This document shows, piece after piece, positions 25,353 through 32,490 of a stretch of DNA of 41,080 nt. A program made the translations under genes and the position numbers. How positions within the stretch are numbered: position 1 is the first letter of the stretch; the number at the start of each line of letters is the position of its first letter. This DNA is from Flavobacteriaceae bacterium (GTDB lineage: Bacteria; Bacteroidota; Bacteroidia; Flavobacteriales; Flavobacteriaceae): positions 1 to 41,080 of the forward strand of contig JAQWJV010000021.1 in NCBI GenBank assembly GCA_029248185.1, read 5' to 3'. Below the pieces are notes generated by a model. That model was not told the origin of the DNA, searched no databases, and was given only the letters and a program-made list of their open reading frames with translations.

Positions 25353-26441
25353 ATGAATGCTAAAGAAATTTCAAAAGGTATCGTTTGGGCTATCCTCCAG
25401 CTCTTGGGAATTACCCTTGTTCTATGGCTGTTATTAAAATTGCAAACGCTAATTATCTATATGGTAATTGCAGGTGTAATCAGTTTAATCGGACGCCCCA
25501 TCAATCAATTTTTCATTAAACGTCTTCGGTTTAGAAACAGTCTGGCAACCACAATTACATTATTTGTCTTGCTAGGTCTCCTCATGAGCGTCTTTTCGCT
25601 CTTTGTTCCTCTATTGATACAACAGGGTGAGAATTTATCTCTTTTGGATGTGGAAAGCTTGAAGATAACCACGGAAACACTCATTCAAGAAATTAGCCTT
25701 TATTTTCAATTGGATAATAGCTTTTGGCAACAACAACTTGCCGTAGACAATCTTTTCCAAAATGTAAACTTCGGATTGCTTCCCGAATTATTGAATCAAA
25801 TTCTTGAATTATTAGGAGGGTTTACCATTGGTCTTTTTTCCGTTCTTTTTATTCTTTTCTTTTTCTTAAAAGACAGTCATTTACAAGACAGTATAATCCT
25901 AACCTTAGTCAATGATAAAATCTCAGATCGTGTTGAAAAGTCTATTGAAAAAACAAAACGTCTTTTATCTCGTTATTTTTTAGGTCTTTTACTTCAAATC
26001 AGCATATTATTGATTATTTACAGTATCGTGTTGGCTATTTTCAAAGTTGAAAACGCTTTTATTATTGCCTTTTTGTGTGCACTATTAAACCTTATTCCGT
26101 ATTTAGGCCCAATTATAGGTGGAGTGCTCATGATGATTTTGACGATGTCTAGTTTTATCGGGGCGGACTTTAGTACTGTAATACTCCCCACTACTTCTTA
26201 TGTTATGATCGGATTTGTTATTGGACAATTGATTGATAATTTCTTCAGCCAGCCTTTCATTTTTTCAAATAGCGTTAAATCCCATCCCTTGGAAATCTTT
26301 ATCGTAATTCTCGCATCTGGAACCCTCTTAGGACCTGTTGGGATGATTATTGCAATCCCATTGTACACTACCTTAAAGGTAATTTCGCAAGAGTTTTTAG
26401 CTGAAAACAAAATTGTAAAATCACTCACCAAAAATTTTTAA
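25353..26441 (+). CDS. AI-2E family (PerM/YdiK-like) membrane permease
   Basis: This 362-residue integral membrane protein has about eight hydrophobic segments. Two are near residues 10-50 and one near 62-85; there is a soluble mid-part (~90-140) and a cluster from ~150 to the end. The SRYFLGLLLQISILLIIYS, LCALLNLIPYLGPIIGG and SHPLEIFIVILASGTLLG blocks are the conserved family core. Members have been linked to autoinducer-2 export or Na+/H+ exchange, but most are uncharacterised. It lies in the tsaD-rsmE-M20 run with short gaps. Confidence 0.9.
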   Translation: MNAKEISKGIVWAILQLLGITLVLWLLLKLQTLIIYMVIAGVISLIGRPINQFFIKRLRFRNSLATTITLFVLLGLLMSVFSLFVPLLIQQGENLSLLDVESLKITTETLIQEISLYFQLDNSFWQQQLAVDNLFQNVNFGLLPELLNQILELLGGFTIGLFSVLFILFFFLKDSHLQDSIILTLVNDKISDRVEKSIEKTKRLLSRYFLGLLLQISILLIIYSIVLAIFKVENAFIIAFLCALLNLIPYLGPIIGGVLMMILTMSSFIGADFSTVILPTTSYVMIGFVIGQLIDNFFSQPFIFSNSVKSHPLEIFIVILASGTLLGPVGMIIAIPLYTTLKVISQEFLAENKIVKSLTKNF

Positions 26442-26450
26442 TTAATTCCT

Positions 26451-27749
26451 ATGAAAAAACACATTCTTAGCGCGCTGGTTGTTATCGCTATTCACGGAGT
26501 CTGTCAAGCTCAAAAGCTCAACCGCATTGAGAAGAAAATTGTCAAACAAGTGCAAGCAATGGACAGTGAAAGTATTGATTTTCTTGAGAAAGTTGTCAAT
26601 GTTAACAGTGGAACACTCAACAAAAAAGGAGTACGGGAAGTCGGCACCCTATTTGATAGGGCTTTCAAATCAATAGGATTTAATACAGATTGGATTGAAA
26701 TGCCGGAGGAAATGAATCGTGCGGGCCATTTCTTCGCTTCACTTGACGGAACGAAAGGAAAGAAACTTTTACTCATCGGTCATTTAGACACCGTATTTGA
26801 AGAGAATAGTCCTTTTCAACGATTTGAAAGAATAAATGACAGTACAGCTTATGGTCCTGGAGCCAACGACATGAAAGGCGGTGATGTGGTTGTATTATAT
26901 GCCTTGAAAGCACTCGCTGATTTAAACCTACTAAAACAGGCCAATATAACCGTTGCTTTTACGGGAGACGAAGAAAGCACGGGAAAACCCTTGTCTATTT
27001 CTAGACACCATTTGATAGAGGCAGCCAAAAAGGCCGATATCGCCTTGGGTTTTGAAAACTCAACAGGTTTTGATAATGCAACTATTGCAAGACGGGGTGC
27101 TTCAGGATGGAAATTGGAAGTACAAGGGAAGCGAGCTCATTCTTCAGGAATTTTTAGAGAAAATATTGGAGCAGGAGCTATTTTTGAGATGAGTAGAATT
27201 TTAAATTCTTTTTACGAAGAAGTAAGAGGAGAAGAATACTTGACATTCAATCCAGGAACAATTTTGGGAGGAACTTTTATAAACTATGATGCTCAAAAAA
27301 GTAGTGGAGATGCCTTTGGTAAAACTAATGTTATTGCACAAACTGCAGCAGTGCACGGTGGATTGCGATTTATTTCAGAGGAACAAAAGGAGAACGCACG
27401 CGCAAAAATGCGTGAAATTGTTTCTCGAAATCTACCCCAGACTAAAGCTACTATAACTTTTACGGATAGCTATCCCGCTATGGGACCTACTGAGGGCAAT
27501 AAAGCCTTATTGTCTATTTTAAATGAGGTAAGTCTCTCGTTAGGACAAGAGGGTGTCACTGCTTATGACCCAGGAAAAAGAGGAGCCGCAGACATTTCGT
27601 TTGTTGCGGATTATGTAGATGGATTAGACGGACTAGGAACCATGGGTAATGGAGCTCACACCCCCAAAGAAACGGTTAATTTAAAAACGATGAATGCTTT
27701 AATACAACGAACAGCCATCTTTATTTATCGTTTGATTTCTATGAATTAA
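26451..27749 (+). CDS. Secreted M20 metallopeptidase (glutamate carboxypeptidase-like)
   Basis: This 432-residue protein has a signal peptide at 1-20 (cleavage near CQAQ). The dizinc M20 motifs are LLLIGHLDTVFE, GANDMKGGDVV (bridging Asp), FTGDEESTGKP (general-base and ligand Glu) and C-terminal GAHTPKETVNL. A dimerisation domain in the middle includes RGASGWKLEVQGKRAHSS. The overall form resembles CPG2-type carboxypeptidases that release C-terminal glutamate; the real substrate is open. Its stop overlaps that of the convergent gene by four bases. Confidence 0.9.
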   Translation: MKKHILSALVVIAIHGVCQAQKLNRIEKKIVKQVQAMDSESIDFLEKVVNVNSGTLNKKGVREVGTLFDRAFKSIGFNTDWIEMPEEMNRAGHFFASLDGTKGKKLLLIGHLDTVFEENSPFQRFERINDSTAYGPGANDMKGGDVVVLYALKALADLNLLKQANITVAFTGDEESTGKPLSISRHHLIEAAKKADIALGFENSTGFDNATIARRGASGWKLEVQGKRAHSSGIFRENIGAGAIFEMSRILNSFYEEVRGEEYLTFNPGTILGGTFINYDAQKSSGDAFGKTNVIAQTAAVHGGLRFISEEQKENARAKMREIVSRNLPQTKATITFTDSYPAMGPTEGNKALLSILNEVSLSLGQEGVTAYDPGKRGAADISFVADYVDGLDGLGTMGNGAHTPKETVNLKTMNALIQRTAIFIYRLISMN

Positions 27750-28720
27750 CAGTAATTCTTATATTCTTCGTTCTGACGTGTCAGTGCTTCTTTGAATTCT
27801 TTCACTAGAGCTTCTATCAATACCTGAGTTGATTGTACATCTTTTATTGAGGTAACCCCCTGCCCTGCGGACCAGATTGTTTTCCAGGCTTTTGCTTCTG
27901 CTTTAGCTGCATCTAGCTCGCTTCCAAAATCAACTTTCTTGGTTTGACTCCACAACTCTTCTGTAATTCCCATTGCCTCTAGACTGGGGCGCAAAAAGTT
28001 TGCATTGACTCCAGAAACCGCAGCCGTATACACTATATCTTCTGCTTTACTGTTCATAATCATTTCCTTATACTCTTGATCAGCCATACTTTCATCTACA
28101 TTGATGAAACGTGTACCCATATAGGCCAAGTCTGCTCCCATTTGTATTGCAGAAGCAATATCATTTCCATTGCTAATGCAGCCAGACAATAAGATTGTTT
28201 TTTTATAAAACTGTTTGATTTCGTTAATTAAAGCCATAGGGTTTAAAGTTCCCGCATGCCCTCCGGCTCCTGCTGAAACAAGAATTAAACCATCTACCCC
28301 TGCTTCAGCAGCTTTTTCAGCATGACGCTTTTTAATCACATCATGATAAACCAAACCACCATAACTATGTACCGCATTAACCAAATCAGGTACAGCTCCT
28401 AAAGAGGTAATAATTAAGGGAACTTTATGCTTAATGCAAATTTCTAAATCAGGTTGAACTCTCGGATTGGTGGGATGAACAATTAAATTGACTCCAAAAG
28501 GGGCTGCTTTTTTTCCCGTTTCTTTTTCAAAAGTAGCAAGGGCCTCTTTAATTTCTATCACCCAGACTTCGAATCCATCGGTAGAACGATGATTTAAAGC
28601 AGGAAAAGTCCCCACTACTCCATTTTTACAGCATTCAATAACCAGTTTGGGCCCTGAAATTAGGAACATAGGTGCTGCAACAGCAGGAACACTCAAATCA
28701 TGTATAAAGCTAGGTTTCAT
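27746..28720 (-). CDS. Nitronate monooxygenase-like FMN protein
   Basis: This 324-residue TIM-barrel FMN enzyme of the NMO/2-nitropropane dioxygenase family begins with VPAVAAPMFLISGP. It has the ILVSAGAGGHAGTLNPM block around the catalytic His, and the phosphate-binding GCISNGNDIASAIQMGADLAYMGTRF. Family members oxidise nitronates such as propionate-3-nitronate, though many in this subgroup have no tested substrate. It is the third gene after ald and the DUF4442 gene (5-base gap). FabK-type enoyl-ACP reductases share the fold and cannot be fully excluded. Confidence 0.88.
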   Translation of the reverse strand: MKPSFIHDLSVPAVAAPMFLISGPKLVIECCKNGVVGTFPALNHRSTDGFEVWVIEIKEALATFEKETGKKAAPFGVNLIVHPTNPRVQPDLEICIKHKVPLIITSLGAVPDLVNAVHSYGGLVYHDVIKKRHAEKAAEAGVDGLILVSAGAGGHAGTLNPMALINEIKQFYKKTILLSGCISNGNDIASAIQMGADLAYMGTRFINVDESMADQEYKEMIMNSKAEDIVYTAAVSGVNANFLRPSLEAMGITEELWSQTKKVDFGSELDAAKAEAKAWKTIWSAGQGVTSIKDVQSTQVLIEALVKEFKEALTRQNEEYKNYC

Positions 28721-28725
28721 AATAT

Positions 28726-29181
28726 TTATTTTTTAATTAGTAGGGTCCACTCAAATTCAAAGGTTGATACAACATCTTGATTTTCGTCCACTCCTTTTGA
28801 AGTTAACCACAAAGTTTGTGGTTCCTTTGATTGGATTAGTTGTTGAATCGTTTCTGCAATTTTATTTTTAGGAGAACAGGAAAAAGTAACTTGTCCACGT
28901 GCCTTTTTTGAAAAGTTGGCTTTATTATTGAGCACCAACATTGAAATCTTTTGTTTGGAACTCTGAATCTCATTCATCAGTAAGACACCCGTAGTAAGTT
29001 CTGCAGCCATCCCTTGAACTGCCCAGAAAATTGATTTAAATGGATTTTGATTAATCCAACGATGTCTCACCTTTGCTTCACAATAATCGTTCTTAAAATT
29101 TACTACTCTGATTCCTGCCCACCAAACCATAGGTAGCTTGAAAAAAGTAAAGAAATTAAGTTTTGAAGGAGTGAATTCCAC
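28726..29181 (-). CDS. DUF4442 (hotdog-fold) protein
   Basis: This 151-residue protein is of the PaaI/thioesterase-like DUF4442 family. Signs are the start LNFFTFFKLPMVWWAGIRVV, the HRWINQNPFKSIFWAVQGMAAELTTGVLLM helix carrying the usual active-site region, and alternating beta strands after it. Function is not established; hotdog folds often hydrolyse acyl-CoA thioesters. The start is GTG at 29179-29181, since the ald stop codon lies in the same frame two codons upstream. It sits between ald and the nitronate monooxygenase-like gene in a tight unit. Confidence 0.85.
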   Translation of the reverse strand: MEFTPSKLNFFTFFKLPMVWWAGIRVVNFKNDYCEAKVRHRWINQNPFKSIFWAVQGMAAELTTGVLLMNEIQSSKQKISMLVLNNKANFSKKARGQVTFSCSPKNKIAETIQQLIQSKEPQTLWLTSKGVDENQDVVSTFEFEWTLLIKK

Positions 29182-29184
29182 AAA

Positions 29185-30297
29185 TTAGTTTAACAAGGTT
29201 ATTGGATCAATATACTCCAAATTAAAAGCTTCCGCAACTTCTTTATAAACTACTTTTCCATTTACAATATTCAACCCTTTGGCAAGAGCCTTGTTTTCTA
29301 AGCAAGCTTTTTTCCATCCCTTATTTGCCAATTGCAATGCAAAATTTAAGGTTGCATTGGTCAATGCCGTGGTTGAAGTAAAAGGTACCGCTCCTGGCAT
29401 ATTGGTAACTGCATAGTGAATTATTCCTTCTTTTATCAAAATAGGATCGTCATGTGTCGTAGGTTCACTGGTTTCAAAACAGCCACCTTGATCAATTGCC
29501 ACATCTACCAATACCGTTCCAGGAAGCATTTTTTCTAACATTTCTTTTCGAATCAACTTAGGAGCTCTCGATCCTGGAATCAGAACAGTTCCTATAATCA
29601 AATGAGAACGTTTCACTTCTTGTTCAATGGTCAGGGAAGTTGAATAGATCGGAGTAACATTTGCAGGCATAATACTTTCCAATTCCCGCAAACGATTCAA
29701 ATTGGTATCCAAAATAGTGACATTCGCTCCCATACCCGCTGCTATTCGTGCAGCTTCAGTTCCAGAAATCCCTCCTCCAATGATTAGAACATTTGCAGGT
29801 TTAACTCCCGTTACACCTCCCAACAGTATACCTAAACCTCCTTGAGGCTTTTCTAAATATTTTGCACCCTCTTGGGTTGCCATTCTACCCGCTACTTCAG
29901 ACATGGGGATAAGCAAGGGAAGTCTTTTATTTTCTTCAACCGTTTCATAAGCCAAACAAACTGCATTGGTTTCGATCATCGCCTGGGTTAAGGTTTCACT
30001 AGAAGCAAAGTGAAAATAAGTAAACAATAATTGATTGGGTTGAATCAATTCATATTCTGCAGCGATGGGTTCCTTGACTTTAATAATCATTTCTGCGGCT
30101 TCATAAACCTCCTTAATGGTCATTGAAAAAGTACATCCTACGTTTTTAAATTCTTGATCTGAAAACCCACTCAATAAACCCGCTCCCTTTTGAATGTTTA
30201 CTTGATGACCCGCGCGAATTAAAGCTTGTGCCCCTGCTGGGGTCAACCCTACACGAGCTTCTTGGGGTTTTATTTCTTTTGGGACGCCTATCTTCAT
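29185..30297 (-). CDS. ald: Alanine dehydrogenase
   Basis: This 370-residue protein begins MKIGVPKEIKPQEARVGLTP, with the substrate-binding Arg. It has MIIKVKEP (Lys), YFHFASS (catalytic His) and a Rossmann VLIIGGGISGTEAARIAAGMGA for NAD. GTVLVDVAIDQGGCFETSEPTTHDDP is also a family signature. It interconverts L-alanine and pyruvate plus ammonia. It is first of a three-gene unit. Upstream is a 147-base gap before a divergent small-protein gene, with no exact TAnnTTTG box on this strand (TATATTCG is the closest). Confidence 0.96.
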   Translation of the reverse strand: MKIGVPKEIKPQEARVGLTPAGAQALIRAGHQVNIQKGAGLLSGFSDQEFKNVGCTFSMTIKEVYEAAEMIIKVKEPIAAEYELIQPNQLLFTYFHFASSETLTQAMIETNAVCLAYETVEENKRLPLLIPMSEVAGRMATQEGAKYLEKPQGGLGILLGGVTGVKPANVLIIGGGISGTEAARIAAGMGANVTILDTNLNRLRELESIMPANVTPIYSTSLTIEQEVKRSHLIIGTVLIPGSRAPKLIRKEMLEKMLPGTVLVDVAIDQGGCFETSEPTTHDDPILIKEGIIHYAVTNMPGAVPFTSTTALTNATLNFALQLANKGWKKACLENKALAKGLNIVNGKVVYKEVAEAFNLEYIDPITLLN

Positions 30298-30363
30298 TCC
30301 GTTTGAGTTTATAATTAAATTATTAATCCTAATTTTTGAACCTTTAAATTCTCTTCGAATATA

Positions 30364-30371
30364 TACATTTG
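30364..30371 (+). promoter_or_regulatory. Candidate -7 box for the 43-residue gene
   Basis: TACATTTG is an exact TAnnTTTG match on the plus strand, 73 bases before the small gene's ATG. A TTTG at 30335-30338 lies 25 bases upstream, slightly further than the usual -33 spacing. Confidence 0.4.
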
Positions 30372-30444
30372 ACTATAACTTTTAACCAAAAGCTTCGGAA
30401 ATTAGAACCAATTTTATTAACTTGAGGATATCAAATTTTATACT

Positions 30445-30576
30445 ATGAAATACTTTAATAAAACCCGTACAATTGAACAAAAAGTAACTGATCGTACCAC
30501 CATTCAGTTAATGGAAAAACAAGTTGAACTTCTTGAGTCTATTCTTGCTGAGCTTCAGGCTCAAAGAAAAGAATAA
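30445..30576 (+). CDS. 43-residue charged helical small protein (hypothetical)
   Basis: This open frame starts with ATG at 30445 and ends TAA at 30574-30576. The product (MKYFNKTRTIEQKVTDRTTI followed by a Leu/Glu/Gln-rich helix ending LQAQRKE) has a leucine-heptad look in its second half (LMEKQVELLESILAELQ), suggesting a short coiled coil. It has no membrane segment or signal. It has its own candidate promoter, a ~65-base leader and a strong terminator 15 bases after the stop, so it looks like a complete gene. I do not recognise the family. Confidence 0.6.
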   Translation: MKYFNKTRTIEQKVTDRTTIQLMEKQVELLESILAELQAQRKE

Positions 30577-30591
30577 TTGAATATGTTTTAA

Positions 30592-30628
30592 AAAAAAACA
30601 GCCTTCTATTCAATAGAAGGCTTTTTTT
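30592..30628. terminator. Bidirectional intrinsic terminator
   Basis: An A-tract (30591-30598) is followed by a perfect stem, AGCCTTCTA (30600-30608) with TAGAAGGCT (30614-30622), around the loop TTCAA, then a T-tract to 30628. It works on paper in both directions and separates the 43-residue gene (+) from tRNA-Arg (-). Confidence 0.85.
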
Positions 30629-30634
30629 AGAACG

Positions 30635-30708
30635 TGAACGCGACAGGATTCGAACCTGTGACCGTCTGCTTAGAAGGCAGATGCTCTATCCAGCTGAGCT
30701 ACGCGTCC
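30635..30708 (-). tRNA. trnR-UCU: tRNA-Arg, anticodon TCT
   Basis: This is a 74-base cloverleaf including discriminator A. The 5' arm GGACGCG pairs with CGCGTTC (one G-T pair). The D-arm AGCTCAGCTGGATAGAGC and the TTCGAATCC T-loop are canonical. The anticodon stem TCTGC/GCAGA closes loop CTTCTAA, so the anticodon is TCT, decoding AGA. The 3' CCA is not encoded. It has its own TAnnTTTG box and ends before the shared terminator. Confidence 0.96.
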
Positions 30709-30720
30709 TAATTAAGAATG

Positions 30721-30728
30721 CAAATATA
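30721..30728 (-). promoter_or_regulatory. Candidate -7 box for tRNA-Arg
   Basis: On the minus strand this reads TATATTTG, an exact TAnnTTTG match, 12 bases before the first base of the mature tRNA. That is a very short 5' leader. The rest of the 146-base gap to the M20 hydrolase gene is AT-rich with nothing else recognised. Confidence 0.6.
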
Positions 30729-30854
30729 CTATTTCTTGTTTTGAAGTCACACTCTGATTTTGAATTTTATTTTACCTTTTTTTTATTCTTTCTTTCCTAA
30801 AGAAAATTCATTAATCCCAATTTTTAAGCCTAGTATATCTCAATTTAAAAAAGC

Positions 30855-32360
30855 TTAAAAAGCCGTTGTCAAAATAGCTAAAAAAGTCTCTATCCCCATT
30901 AAATAGTTTCCAACTCTTAAGTTCTCATTGGGACTGTGCTGGTTATTGTCTAGGTTCACTGTAGGAACACCAATAGCAGGAACACCCAATTCTGAAACGA
31001 AAGGAGAAATAGGAACAGACCCCCCACTGGTTCTAATAATTACAGGTTCAGACTGGTAATAATCCTTTAATATTTTAGTCAACCACTGCCCTTCTTTAGC
31101 CTGAGTATTTGTTCTAAAAGCGGGATAGGAAACTTTAGCATTCATCTGTAATATTTTATCGTACTGCATTCTTTCTTTCTCTGAAGGAACGTGATCTAAA
31201 ACGGTAAAGCCTAAATTTTGAATGTGCTTTTTTACTCCAGCAATTAAAGATTCAGGCTTGCTTTCCAAGACCAAACGAATATCCATTTCTGCCGTTGCCG
31301 AAGCAGGAATAATGGTACGCGCCGCTTCTCCTACCCAACCACTTTGCATTCCCCGAATGTTTAAAGACGGATATTGAAGTGATTCCTGATAATTGTTTCC
31401 CACTTGATCATTGAGTCGAGTCTGTGTACGCTTCTTTATGGCAGCATCTTCAGTGGGTACCCCTTCCAATACTTTTCTTACTGTTTCATCTAGTGTAATG
31501 CCATCATAAAAATTGGGGATTACAACTTTTCCAACCTCATCTTTCATTGAGGCTAAAACTTTGGATAAGGCTAATGCTGGATTCGGTAAGTAATTCCCAT
31601 AATGTCCACTATGCTGTGATGTTAAGGGACCAAATGTTGTTAGGGTAAGTGTTGCGATTCCACGATTCCCAAATACCAATGTAGGCAAACCACTGCTATG
31701 CATTGGTCCATCAAGAATCAGTAACAAATCTGCGACCAACTCTTCTTTGAATTTTCGTACCGCCTCTGGTAAGCCCGGCGAGCTTTGCTCTTCTTCAAAA
31801 TCTAAAATTAATTTAATGTTGAAAGCGGGCTTTTTATTTATATTTTTCAAATGATCCAGAGCCGTTAAGAACATCACAAAAGGTCCTTTGTCATCTGCAC
31901 TAGAACGTGCAAAGATTCTTAGGTCATCAATAGCTTCACCTTGTAAAGCATCCCATGGTAAGGATTCAAATCCTTTTCCAGTTTTCTGTTTTAATTCCGC
32001 CTTGTAGGGATTTTCTTGATCCCATTTAGACAAATCAACCGCTTGTCCATCCAAATGCATATAGAAGGCAAGGGTAGGAAGTTTCTTATGGACTATTTTA
32101 TTTGCTAAAAGTAAGGGGAGATGAGCGGTGTTTAACCTTTTAAAATTAAAACCGAGAGAAGACAATTGCTGCTCTGCCCAATTAATATTGGCCTCAATTT
32201 GTTCCGTTTGGGAAGCATCGTTGGGAAGAGATAAAAAAGCTTTGAATTCTGCAATTTGTTCAACGCCGAGTTCACGTGCAGCATTTTTATAAACACGCTG
32301 AGCGCGGATTGGAGATAGACCAATTAAAAATATAACAATTAGGTAGTAATGTTTTTTCAT
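30855..32360 (-). CDS. M20/M25/M40 family metallohydrolase, secreted
   Basis: This 501-residue protein has a signal peptide at 1-20 (cleavage near IRAQ). M20 motifs: AFYMHLDGQAVD (His ligand, Asp), ARSSADDKGPF (bridging Asp), ILDFEEEQSSPGLPE (Glu pair) and a C-terminal DNNQHSPNENLRVGNYL His. The long lid/dimerisation insert carries FGNRGIATLTL and GPLTSQHSGHYGN. This subgroup (dipeptidase/carnosinase-like) removes amino acids from small peptides; the exact substrate is not given by the sequence. It has a TAnnTTTG box 43 bases upstream and is divergent from the DUF5916 gene. Confidence 0.9.
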   Translation of the reverse strand: MKKHYYLIVIFLIGLSPIRAQRVYKNAARELGVEQIAEFKAFLSLPNDASQTEQIEANINWAEQQLSSLGFNFKRLNTAHLPLLLANKIVHKKLPTLAFYMHLDGQAVDLSKWDQENPYKAELKQKTGKGFESLPWDALQGEAIDDLRIFARSSADDKGPFVMFLTALDHLKNINKKPAFNIKLILDFEEEQSSPGLPEAVRKFKEELVADLLLILDGPMHSSGLPTLVFGNRGIATLTLTTFGPLTSQHSGHYGNYLPNPALALSKVLASMKDEVGKVVIPNFYDGITLDETVRKVLEGVPTEDAAIKKRTQTRLNDQVGNNYQESLQYPSLNIRGMQSGWVGEAARTIIPASATAEMDIRLVLESKPESLIAGVKKHIQNLGFTVLDHVPSEKERMQYDKILQMNAKVSYPAFRTNTQAKEGQWLTKILKDYYQSEPVIIRTSGGSVPISPFVSELGVPAIGVPTVNLDNNQHSPNENLRVGNYLMGIETFLAILTTAF

Positions 32361-32403
32361 AAATATTTAAATTAAGGAATTCCTTTATTAATTTGAACTC
32401 ATC

Positions 32404-32411
32404 CAAATATA
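32404..32411 (-). promoter_or_regulatory. Candidate -7 box for the M20 hydrolase
   Basis: On the minus strand this reads TATATTTG, an exact TAnnTTTG match, 43 bases before the ATG. No -33 TTG is evident at the expected distance. Confidence 0.45.
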
Positions 32412-32450
32412 GGAATTGAAGAAGAGCTTGAGCTAAAACTGTAAAGTAAA

Positions 32451-32457
32451 TAATTTG
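32451..32457 (+). promoter_or_regulatory. Possible -7 box for the DUF5916 gene
   Basis: TAATTTG is one base short of TAnnTTTG, with TTG at 32428-32430 placed 20 bases upstream as a -33 element. It overlaps the earliest possible start codon (TTG 32455), which supports using TTG 32491 instead. Confidence 0.3.
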
Positions 32458-32490
32458 TACTTTGCTTTTTTAAATGATGTCAAGACTGTG

